Part shown: one piece after another, positions 8,232-14,398 of the stretch | How positions within the stretch are numbered: the stretch's first letter is position 1 | Layout: the number at the start of each line of letters is the position of its first letter | From: Mayfieldus sp038329895 | Lineage (GTDB): Bacteria; Actinomycetota; Thermoleophilia; Solirubrobacterales; 70-9 | Assembly (NCBI GenBank): GCA_038329895.1 | Contig: JBBQNM010000055.1 | Span: 1-16,076 of the forward strand | Length of the DNA stretch: 16,076 nucleotides | Direction: 5' to 3' | The notes under the pieces: generated by a model | The model's input: only the letters and a program-made list of their open reading frames with translations | The model's database searches: none | Told to the model about the DNA's origin: nothing | Position numbers and translations under genes: made by a program

Positions 8232-9252
8232 GGCGCCCGAGCAGCGCCCGCACAATCCGCCAGTAGGTCCGCAGCGCCAGCCGCAGCAGCCGCGAGCGAC
8301 CGGCGCGCCCGAAGTACGGCGAGTCGAGGTCGGGAGTCAGCCAGGCCGCGAAGTCGGCCGCAGAAACGGTTCGCCGTCGCTGAATTGCGCGGCGTGTGCG
8401 CAGCGCCCACGGCAGATTCCGCAGCCCGTCGAGGTTTGCGAGCAGTTTCTGGTCCCCCCATCCGCCGGCGATCGAGATCGGGATCAGCGCTATCTCGGTG
8501 AGCAGCAGTGCGGGCGCCAGCAAGGCAAGCAGCGCCCCGGGATAGACGCGCAGCACGAAGGCCCAGCGGTTGCGCTCCAGCCAGCGCATCTTCGTCGCCC
8601 CTTCGAACTCGTAGTCGTGGTCGACGACCGCAGATGGCTCCAGGCCCAGCCGCTCGCCCTCAAGTCGCAGCCGCATCGAGAGGTCAATGTCCTCGTGGTA
8701 GAGGAAGTAGGGCGCCGGGAAGCCGCCGAGGCGTCTGAAGGTCTCCAGGGGCAGCGCCATACAGGCGCCGGAGAGCGCCGTCACCTCACGCCGCTCGATG
8801 TCCCTCAGTGGCTTGCCATGCTCGCCGGCCCATGCGAGGCCGGTGAAGTGGACCGGGTTGCCGGCGGTGTTGACCTCGCGGGCGCCATTGCAGGCGACAA
8901 GACCCATCCAGGCGGCCCAACCCCTGTCCTCGATCCAGGGGCGGACGATCGCTTCGCGAAAGCCCGGCAGCGGCCGAGCGTCGGGATTGAGCAGCAGCAG
9001 CAACTCGCGGCTCGCAACCTCGGCGCCGGCGTCGGCAGCGGCGGCGAAACCAGTGTTGGCGCCCATCTCCACCACCTGGGCCGAGGGCGCCAACCTTGCC
9101 ACCAGCTCCGGGGTGCCATCGTCGGAGCCGTTGTCGACGACGATCAGCTCGTCGCCGTCGCGCAGCTGCTCGACCAACGGCGGGAGCGTCGTGCGCAGCG
9201 TCGCGACGCTGTTCCAGGCGACGATGACGACGGAGAGCCGCGGCTCGGTCAC
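8191..9252 (-). CDS. Family 2 glycosyltransferase (rhamnosyltransferase-like)
   Basis: GT-A fold glycosyltransferase family 2, 353 residues from the GTG at 9252, probably adding a sugar to a cell-envelope glycan at the inner membrane face. The nucleotide-binding start LSVVIVAWNS is at 6-15, VVDNGSDDGT at 38-47, NTGFAAAADAG at 66-76 and the LLLLNPDA strand (DxD position) at 85-92. GACMALPLETFRRLGGF then FLYHEDIDLSMRL (183-195) carries the acceptor-site ED pair, as in WbbL-like rhamnosyltransferases. A hydrophobic stretch (about 238-262) follows. The GTG at 9252 is preferred over one at 9279 because 9252 lies inside the 38-bp direct repeat and is therefore the pre-insertion start, whereas 9279 lies in the inserted DNA. 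Neither has a good ribosome-binding site. The gene was probably once directly behind the sigma factor gene. Confidence 0.9.
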   Translation of the reverse strand: MTEPRLSVVIVAWNSVATLRTTLPPLVEQLRDGDELIVVDNGSDDGTPELVARLAPSAQVVEMGANTGFAAAADAGAEVASRELLLLLNPDARPLPGFREAIVRPWIEDRGWAAWMGLVACNGAREVNTAGNPVHFTGLAWAGEHGKPLRDIERREVTALSGACMALPLETFRRLGGFPAPYFLYHEDIDLSMRLRLEGERLGLEPSAVVDHDYEFEGATKMRWLERNRWAFVLRVYPGALLALLAPALLLTEIALIPISIAGGWGDQKLLANLDGLRNLPWALRTRRAIQRRRTVSAADFAAWLTPDLDSPYFGRAGRSRLLRLALRTYWRIVRALLGRPSQAGGWGGPSPR

Positions 9253-9268
9253 GCGGCGGGAGGCTAGC
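9231..9268. repeat. 38-bp direct repeat, copy A (glycosyltransferase start)
   Basis: Begins CGGAGAGCCGCGGCTCGG and ends GCGGGAGGCTAGC. It matches 10805-10842 at 37 of 38 positions in the same orientation. The copy contains the glycosyltransferase GTG start (9250-9252) and its first seven codons. The single difference is C here versus G at 10811, a synonymous Arg codon change (CGG versus CGC) in that reading frame. Confidence 0.93.
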
Positions 9269-9282
9269 CAAGGTTGCACCGT

Positions 9283-10023
9283 TCAGCCGGTCAGCAACCT
9301 GAAGGCAGCCCGCGCACGCTGTTGTGAATCCTGGTCGAATCGAGAGAGGGTCGGATCAGGCCGTTTGTCAGGCCATAGCTGACGGTCGATGCGACGTAAC
9401 CAATTGCATTCCGACTTTTTCAAAGTCTCCGCTTCCTCAGCCGGATCCTCAACAAGGCTCAGCAGGAGAATGAGGTCGTGTCGTTGGGTCTCCGGATCGG
9501 CGTGGACCGGTAGGGCTCGGGCCTTGATCAGAATCGCACCAAGCAGACTTGGCCTGCGCAGCCGGAAGCTTGGTCCCTCCTTGATTTGAACCTCGACCTC
9601 CTCAGACCGCCGCAAAGCCTGAGTTCCGCCCGGGATCGGCCCGGTGTGGAGACCGCCAACAGTCTTGGGATCTTTGTGGGTCCCGTCAGGCGCTAGAACG
9701 TCGACCGACTGATCACCCTTCCAGAACGTGAACCCCGTCGGCGGGGGACCGACCGTGAGCTTCTTGATTTCAAATCCGGCGTCGAGTAGCTGCTGCGAAA
9801 TCGTCTCCGTGTGACTCGGCTTCTCGCGACTATCGGCGAGGATGTCAATGTCGTCAGTCGTGCGTAACGGCTCGTTTGGACCTAGCTCATACGCAAAGAG
9901 TTGGACCATTAGCCCGCCGACAAGGGTCCACGGGTCATCCATGCCTTTTGCGAGCCCCGCCACGGTTTCCCACATCTCCCGGCCGCCATCCTCGGCAACA
10001 TCGATCTCGATGCGTGGCGTCAT
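9283..10023 (-). CDS. AbiEii-like nucleotidyltransferase, probable toxin of a TA pair
   Basis: Nucleotidyltransferase-fold protein of 246 residues. The core motif pair is VGGLMVQLF (35-43, GG then a helix) and RTTDDIDIL (54-62, the two metal-binding acidic residues of a DxD strand); a third acidic residue is probably in SVDVLAPDG (106-114). ILIKARAL (165-172) and RHDLILLL (181-188) match the K...R.D.DL region of AbiEii/AbiGii toxins, which act by nucleotide transfer to RNA or protein targets. The target here is unknown. Its ATG (10023-10021) overlaps the TGA of the upstream HTH gene in ATGA, indicating coupled translation. The stop is 14 bases from repeat copy A. The upstream extension of the frame overlaps the HTH gene and is not used. 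A non-toxin nucleotidyltransferase is possible but less likely in this context. Confidence 0.82.
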   Translation of the reverse strand: MTPRIEIDVAEDGGREMWETVAGLAKGMDDPWTLVGGLMVQLFAYELGPNEPLRTTDDIDILADSREKPSHTETISQQLLDAGFEIKKLTVGPPPTGFTFWKGDQSVDVLAPDGTHKDPKTVGGLHTGPIPGGTQALRRSEEVEVQIKEGPSFRLRRPSLLGAILIKARALPVHADPETQRHDLILLLSLVEDPAEEAETLKKSECNWLRRIDRQLWPDKRPDPTLSRFDQDSQQRARAAFRLLTG

Positions 10024-10727
10024 AGGAGCTGACCGCCACGCAATTGCTGATCGATTTCCTTTAGAAGGCGATGGCCAAGGCGGGCGGTGCGGGGATCTGC
10101 GTCCTCGTCCAAATCCAGCGCAACGGCCGCCCGCGGCGCCACCTCGAAATTCCGAATATGGCCCCAAGCACCTGAGGGAACCGCCCTGAGTACGACGTTC
10201 CCCCGGATCCCCGCCATGGGCTCAAGGGCGTGCTTTGCAGCGATCTCCTTGACACGGCGCTCATCAACATAGGCGTCAAGTTCGAGACCGACAACAAGCC
10301 CGAGACGGTAATCGCGCGATGCACTCGGCCCCGCCCGTTGGAGGTCGGAACGCTCCGCCAGCCTCTTGATTTCCCCGGGATGGACGAAAAACCGCCGAGG
10401 GTGCGCCCGGCTTACAAGCTTGGTTTGGAGAGCACGCAACCCCTTCTCGCGGAGCGCCCGGCGTATGCGCGAGCGGGCAGATGGATCAACCCACTCAGCA
10501 TCGAGGCCGGATGCCAGACAAAGCGCAGCCCAGGCGTTGGAGGGGGTGTATTGACGCCCGCGCTTTCCAGCCAGATGCATGCGCCGCTCCAGGGTGAGCG
10601 GCTCGATCAGCCATCTGCCCCCCACTTTCTCTCCCTCCAGGCCACCGGAAGCCAATAGAGCCCGGATATATGACGGGTTCGCACCCATCCGCCGGGCGGC
10701 CTCTTCAACTGAAAGTAAATCAGACAT
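10020..10727 (-). CDS. HTH DNA-binding protein, probable antitoxin and autorepressor
   Basis: Protein of 235 residues with an excisionase/MerR-like helix-turn-helix at 5-41 (LSVEEAARRMGANPSYIRAL, then the wing EKVGGRWLI). The middle (about 45-125) is basic: RRMHLAGKRGRQYTPSNAW, RIRRALREKGLRALQTKLV. The C-terminal half is mixed alpha/beta: YRLGLVVGLELDAYVDERRV, NVVLRAVPSG, VALDLDEDADPRTARLGHRL. No enzyme motifs are visible. It precedes an AbiEii-like nucleotidyltransferase with an ATGA overlap, which is where AbiEi-type antitoxin-repressors occur; however, the N-terminal HTH is of excisionase type rather than the usual AbiEi winged helix. TATAAT ends six bases before the ATG, so the mRNA should be leaderless, and two palindromic operators cover the promoter. 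Antitoxin function is inferred from context only. Confidence 0.8.
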   Translation of the reverse strand: MSDLLSVEEAARRMGANPSYIRALLASGGLEGEKVGGRWLIEPLTLERRMHLAGKRGRQYTPSNAWAALCLASGLDAEWVDPSARSRIRRALREKGLRALQTKLVSRAHPRRFFVHPGEIKRLAERSDLQRAGPSASRDYRLGLVVGLELDAYVDERRVKEIAAKHALEPMAGIRGNVVLRAVPSGAWGHIRNFEVAPRAAVALDLDEDADPRTARLGHRLLKEIDQQLRGGQLL

Positions 10728-10801
10728 GACACAATTATAGCGATAGCGCTAGTTATGTGTCATATGACAGAATTATTGCGTTTCCGCTATTTTTCTGTCA
10801 A
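10726..10801 (-). promoter_or_regulatory. Leaderless TA promoter embedded in two tandem 38-bp palindromic operators
   Basis: Four copies of a 17-bp element lie here. ATGACACAATTATAGCG (10726-10742) faces ATGACACATAACTAGCG (minus, 10763-10747) across four bases. ATGACAGAATTATTGCG (10764-10780) faces TTGACAGAAAAATAGCG (minus, 10801-10785), again across four bases. The result is two abutting 17-4-17 palindromes with an exact 38-bp period. The minus-strand promoter ATGACA (10763-10758), 18-bp spacer, TATAAT (10739-10734) falls entirely within the first palindrome. The predicted start is the A of the antitoxin ATG. Binding there would occlude both hexamers. The junction of the two palindromes is the perfect TGTCATATGACA (10758-10769). 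The region is far richer in AT than its surroundings. Confidence 0.85.
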
Positions 10802-10804
10802 CAC

Positions 10805-10842
10805 CGGAGAGGCGCGGCTCGGTCACGCGGCGGGAGGCTAGC
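10805..10842. repeat. 38-bp direct repeat, copy B (sigma-gene side)
   Basis: Same orientation and 37/38 identity with 9231-9268. It begins four bases beyond the operator array and ends four bases before the sigma-factor stop codon (10848-10846). It still contains the ancestral glycosyltransferase GTG (10826-10824) and seven codons, then drifts into a 17-codon dead-end frame running into the operators. The two copies bracket the TA module exactly, with 1,536 bp between them. Confidence 0.93.
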
Positions 10843-10845
10843 TCG

Positions 10846-12016
10846 TCAGCCGAGCTCCGCCCGCCTTCGCTCGAGGAAGCGGCGCTCGGAGTCGGCGTGA
10901 GCGAGCTCCAATGCGCGCTCGTATGCTCCGCGCGCTTCCTCGATGCGACCGAGCCGGCGCAGCAGCTCGGCGCGGGTCGAGTGCAGATAGCGGTAGTCGG
11001 CGAGGTCGAGGCGGTCGACGATCTCCAGGCCCTCTTCGGGGCCCTCGCCCTCCGCGACGGCGACCGCGCGGTTCAACTCGACGACCGGCCGATTCGGTCA
11101 AGCGAAGGAGCTCGCCATAGAGCGCCGCGATCTGCGGCCAGTCACGTGGCTCATCCGCGTGCAGCGACGCGATAGCCGCCTGAACGACGTATGGACCGCG
11201 GCCGTGCAGCGCCAGGGCCCGGTCGAGCACCGCCCGCCCGTCGACGATCTGCGCCGTGTCCCAGAGCGAGCGGTCCTGGTCCTCGAGCAGGACGAGGTCG
11301 CCGTCCTGGAAGCGCGCTTCATGCCGGGCGTCGTTCAGCAGCATCAGCGCGAGTAGGCCGTGCGCCTCGGGCTCGTCGGGCATCAGCTCGGCGAGTGCGC
11401 GCCCGAGCCGGATCGCCTCCGCCGAAAGGTCGCCGCGGCCGCCGTATCCCTCGTTGAAGATCAGGTAGACGACCGCGAGCACGGCGGCAAGCCGGTCCGG
11501 GAGCAGGTGATCGGGCGGCACGCGGAACGGGATCCCGGCGTCCTTGATCTTGCGCTTGGCGCGCACCAGCCGCTGCGCCATCGTCGGCTCGGGAACCAGG
11601 AACGCGCGGGCGATCTCGTCGGTGCTCAGCCCACCCAGGGTCCGCAGCGTGAGCGCGACCTGTGCCTCGGTTGCGAGCGCCGGATGACAGCAGGTGAAGA
11701 CCAGCTCGAGGCGCTCGTCTGGGAATGTGGTCATCTCGTCCAAGTCGTCCTCCACGGTCTCCGGCAGGTCGAGCAGGCGGTTCTTCGCGGCGAGGGTGCG
11801 GTCGCGCCGGATGCGATCGATGGCGCGGTTACGCGCCGTCGTCACCAGCCAGGCGCCCGGGTTGGCCGGCGTCCCCTCGCGCGGCCAGCGCTCCGCGGCG
11901 ACCGCGAACGCCTCCTGAGCGGCTTCCTCGGCGAGGTCCAAGTCGCCGAGGAAGCCGATCAGCGCAGCGAGGACGCGGCCCCATTGGTCGCGGAAGACCT
12001 GCTCGAGGATCGCCAC
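10846..12016 (-). pseudogene. ECF42-type RNA polymerase sigma factor with one-base frameshift
   Basis: Sigma factor of the large ECF type with a C-terminal TPR-like extension. From the GTG at 12016 the reading is VAILEQVFRDQWGRVLAALI (region 2 start), then LAEEAAQEAFAVAAERWP, GAWLVTTARNRAIDRIRRDR (region 2.4), and about 108-160 CCHPAL...LGGLSTDEIARAFLV...RLVRAKRKIK (region 4). The extension contains LAVVYLIFNEGYGG and ALMLLNDARHEAR. After YGELLRLTES (codon about 309) one extra G at 11089/11090 shifts the frame. The true continuation PVVELNRAVAVAEGEG...RYLHSTRAELLRRL ends at the TGA 10848-10846. The intact product would have about 389 residues. Unrepaired, the protein gains a spurious Arg-rich tail and stops at 10838. 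Pairing with a DGPF protein is diagnostic of ECF42. The extension is reported to be needed for ECF42 function, so the lesion should inactivate it unless it is a sequence error. Confidence 0.88.
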
Positions 12017-12372
12017 ACCTCCACCAGCGGGCGTACCTCGACCGCGCCGCCCATGCGGGCCGCCGGGATCCGGGCCGCCAGCTCGATCGCCGCGTCGAGG
12101 TCGTCGGCCTCGAACAGGAGGTAGCCGCCGAGCGCCTCCTTGGTCTCGACGAACGGGCCGTCGGTGGTCAGCGTCTTGCCGTCCTGCACCCGCACGGTGG
12201 TTGCCGTCTCGGGGGGCTGCAGCTGGAGGCCAGGGCTGACGCCGGGGGTCTCGTTGATCGCCCTGTACGCGCCGTAGATCGCATTCTGCTCGTCCTCCGA
12301 AAGGCTCTCCCACTCGTCCGACGACCGTGGCGTCGGGGCGGCGCCTTGATGAATCAGCAGCATGTACTTCAT
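11959..12372 (-). CDS. YCII/DGPF-domain protein, partner of the ECF42 sigma factor
   Basis: Small soluble YCII-related (DGPF) protein of 137 residues. The ATG at 12372 follows GGAGGA with a short spacer. It opens with KYMLLIHQG, continues through TATTVRVQDGKTLTTDGPFV (the DGPF signature), and ends the domain with ALGGYLLFEADDLDAAIELA and GGAVEVRPLVEVW. YCII proteins have a ferredoxin-like dimeric alpha-beta barrel with conserved His/Asp; His8 and the Asp of DGPF are present. Their role with ECF42 sigma factors is unproven, though many are thought to be small enzymes or stress sensors. The frame continues 19-20 residues beyond the usual end and overlaps the sigma gene by 58 bases, so the two genes are translationally linked. 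The frame upstream of 12372 is not used because the ribosome-binding site and family alignment favour this ATG. Confidence 0.92.
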   Translation of the reverse strand: MKYMLLIHQGAAPTPRSSDEWESLSEDEQNAIYGAYRAINETPGVSPGLQLQPPETATTVRVQDGKTLTTDGPFVETKEALGGYLLFEADDLDAAIELAARIPAARMGGAVEVRPLVEVWRSSSRSSATNGAASSLR

Positions 12373-12404
12373 CGCTTCCTCCTTCTGGGAATGGTCGCCT
12401 ATAA

Positions 12405-12431
12405 GACGAACGGGGAGCGACGAAATCGACA
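12405..12431 (-). promoter_or_regulatory. Candidate ECF42 promoter (TGTCGA - 17 bp - CGTC)
   Basis: Read on the minus strand, TGTCGA (12431-12426) is followed after 17 bases by CGTC (12408-12405), about 33 bases before the DGPF start codon. This agrees with the -35 TGTCGA and -10 CGA/TC elements reported for ECF42 sigma factors and implies that the sigma factor drives its own operon. Confidence 0.65.
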
Positions 12432-12462
12432 GCTCCACTCGAAGAGCGGACGGTAGCTTCAA

Positions 12463-12642
12463 TTTCCCCTGATGGAGCCGGAAGCGGCGGGTCAGCTACC
12501 GGCTGAGCTACCAGTTTCCGTCACGATCAAGTCAGATTCAGCTGGTAGCCGTTCGCAGACCCGAGGTCAGCGCAATTCACAGCCGCCCCGCGCTCTTGGT
12601 TTCACGCGAAAACAGACGCGAGACCGGCCTTGACAGGCCTTA
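12463..12642. other. Intergenic gap, weak hairpin only
   Basis: GGCCT (12626-12630) and AGGCC (12635-12639) can form a small hairpin just past the stop of the secreted-protein gene, without a T run. A stretch reading TAGCTCAGCCGGTAG on the minus strand resembles a tRNA D arm, but no tRNA body follows. Nothing else was found. Confidence 0.3.
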
Positions 12643-13602
12643 CTACGGATGTGTATGAGTTAGACCCTTGCGTCGTCCGCGGACTGTGCCGATCGTCGAG
12701 GCGAGCAGTTTCTTGTGCTTCGCGGAGCGAACGACAAGTAGGCATTGGTCGCGCTTCTTCAGCTTCGACGCAGGCACGACGATCAACAGCTTCTTGGCTC
12801 TTACGGTTCTGTGCCTGAGCACGGTGGTCTTGGTGGCGACGAACCGCTTCGCGCTCTTCCGGCCCAGGTTGTACACCGCTGCCACGCACTTGCGCTTCTT
12901 GCTGCACCCAGCGATTGACGCCTTGATTGTCGTCTTGGAACCTCGGGCCCTGGCATGCACCCCAACCGGCTTGAGCTTGCTAGCCACGCGGTATTTCGGA
13001 ACGCTGAAAGTAATGTCCTTGACGGTGACGAAGAGTCCGTCGGAGCCGTTTGTCTCCGCGGTCCACGGCGTATATGACGGCGCATCATTCGTCCCGGCGT
13101 CTCCCGCTCTAGTTGTCCTGAAGACCGTCGCTGCGTCGGTCGGCAGTATCCCGTAGAGGTTGAGAAGCGTCGCCGAGGGCATGAACGCCTCAAGGGTGCC
13201 GAGCTGTGGCGTGCCGTCTGCGTTCGCGTGAGTGGATGAGATCTGCATGTCCAACGAAGGCGCCTCCACGGTGCCCCCCGGCTGCAGGAAGCCGGCGATC
13301 GCGTTCTTGGTTGCGAACGCGGCACCGGTCAGCGCCGGGTCGAGGGTGTTATCGAGGCTAAACACCATGGACGCGGCCAGAACCTGGCCATCCGCTCGCG
13401 CAATGTTGCAGTTAAAGATCGGCGTGGCGGTGCAACCGTTGCCTGACGGGAACTGCGCCACATACGGTGCGGTCGCCGGCCTGAACTTGACGTGGACTGT
13501 CGCGTCATCGTGGCCGAGATTGCTGGTCTGCCAGTAGAGCAGATCGCCGTTCACCCAGCTCCAGCGCAGGGGCTTCCCGAGGGTGTTGAGAGCAACCGTC
13601 AT
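12643..13602 (-). CDS. C-terminal part of a secreted protein of unknown function
   Basis: Reading from an internal ATG at 13602 gives 319 residues, MTVALNTLGKPLRWSWVNGD to LTHTHP. There is no ribosome-binding site, and the ATG lies only five bases after the stop of the upstream frame. The sequence before it in this same frame (SIID) also reads sensibly as a continuation of the upstream protein, so this is probably the second part of one gene split by a one-base deletion around 13608-13618. Content: a Ser/Thr/Asn-rich, beta-type region with paired Cys (NGCTATPIFNCN), then a strongly basic C-terminal domain of about 110 residues (KTTIKASIAGCSKKRKCVAA, KRFVATKTTVLRHRTVRAKK) that could bind anionic wall polymers. 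No enzyme motif was recognised. Confidence 0.6.
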   Translation of the reverse strand: MTVALNTLGKPLRWSWVNGDLLYWQTSNLGHDDATVHVKFRPATAPYVAQFPSGNGCTATPIFNCNIARADGQVLAASMVFSLDNTLDPALTGAAFATKNAIAGFLQPGGTVEAPSLDMQISSTHANADGTPQLGTLEAFMPSATLLNLYGILPTDAATVFRTTRAGDAGTNDAPSYTPWTAETNGSDGLFVTVKDITFSVPKYRVASKLKPVGVHARARGSKTTIKASIAGCSKKRKCVAAVYNLGRKSAKRFVATKTTVLRHRTVRAKKLLIVVPASKLKKRDQCLLVVRSAKHKKLLASTIGTVRGRRKGLTHTHP

Positions 13603-13607
13603 GTCGA

Positions 13608-14108
13608 TTATCGATTGGCGTCGATCGGGGGAGTGACAGGGAACTTCGGGTTCGCGAAGTTGTAGCCGACGGTGTTGCCTTCGCTGTCTCCGCCGTAGCC
13701 GACCGTAAGGGCAAACCGGTTCGGGGTCGCATAACACACGCCTTGCGCCGGGGTTTGGCCGAGCCCGCAAAGGTTGATCGCTGACACCACGGCCGTTACG
13801 TCACCCGGGGCGACAGTCGGCGCGGCTGTGGTGCCGTCAGTAATCACTGGGGTAGCCACGCCGTTGTTGATGATCGTGAGCGAGCGGACATAGGGACGAG
13901 CGGCGACTCCGCCCGGCAAGTCAGCCCAGCCTGCGCGGCCGCCTACGCGCGGGTCGGTCGAGGGAAGATCGCTGAAATATTGCGACGGCATGCCGTCTTG
14001 GACCGCGACCTCGTCGGCGTGGGCGATTGAAGGGCCCAGCCAGCCGAACAGTCCGGCTACGAGCACAGCGGCGCTGCTTGCTGCCAATCGTCGGAGGCGT
14101 GTGAGCAT
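13608..14108 (-). CDS. N-terminal part of a secreted protein, signal peptide
   Basis: The ATG at 14108 follows AGGAAG with a six-base gap. The first 32 residues form a clear Sec signal peptide: basic LTRLRRLAAS, hydrophobic AAVLVAGLFGWLGPS, and a cleavage site at AHA-DE. The mature part is Gly/Ala/Thr-rich with beta character (VRSLTIINNGVATPVITDGT, FALTVGYGGDSEGNTVGYNF). It stops at TAA 13610-13608 after VTPPIDANR (166 residues). The next frame continues with SIIDMTVALNTLG, and restoring one base would give one protein of about 488 residues. Function unknown; exported to the wall or medium. Either a frameshifted gene or a sequence error. Confidence 0.7.
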   Translation of the reverse strand: MLTRLRRLAASSAAVLVAGLFGWLGPSIAHADEVAVQDGMPSQYFSDLPSTDPRVGGRAGWADLPGGVAARPYVRSLTIINNGVATPVITDGTTAAPTVAPGDVTAVVSAINLCGLGQTPAQGVCYATPNRFALTVGYGGDSEGNTVGYNFANPKFPVTPPIDANR

Positions 14109-14313
14109 CGGTGACTTCCTCGTGTTTTTGCTGTCGGAATACCCCGCAGATCCGAATCGACCCAAGCTGCGGTCTCCTGAAGCTTTCCGCGCAGCGCAGA
14201 CGGACGTTTTGGCCCCATCCCTTGCCCCACAACCAAGACCGCACGCTGCTCAGGCGTGGCCGGGTGCATCGCCTTGTCGCGATCCGTCGCGTCCTGGCGG
14301 AGACCTTCCCGAG

Positions 14314-14386
14314 AGCGGACGACGGGACTTGAACCCGCTACCTCGAGCTTGGGAAGCTCGCGCTCTACCAGGTGAGCTACGTCCGC
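14314..14386 (-). tRNA. tRNA-Gly(CCC)
   Basis: A complete 73-base cloverleaf on the minus strand. The acceptor is GCGGACG/CGTCCGC with discriminator T, as expected for glycine. The D arm is GCTC-ACCTGGTA-GAGC, the anticodon stem is CGAGC/GCTCG around TTCCCAA with anticodon CCC, and the T arm is GCGGG-TTCAAGT-CCCGT. No CCA is encoded. It starts 12 bases after the SnoaL-like gene stop, so its promoter must lie inside that gene or it is read through. Confidence 0.96.
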
Positions 14387-14398
14387 GTGGGTCCGATT

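Noticed and set aside
7485..8255. Long minus-strand open frame opposite the SDR gene
   Set aside because: Antisense shadow of the SDR gene with no domain and His/Arg-rich composition.
12480..12530. tRNA D-arm-like sequence TAGCTCAGCCGGTAG on the minus strand
   Set aside because: No anticodon arm, T arm or acceptor pairing follows, so it is neither a tRNA nor a clear tRNA fragment.
14057..14269. Small open frame between the secreted protein gene and tRNA-Gly (MHPATPEQRAVLVV...)
   Set aside because: No ribosome-binding site, overlaps the signal-peptide gene out of frame, and no family resemblance.
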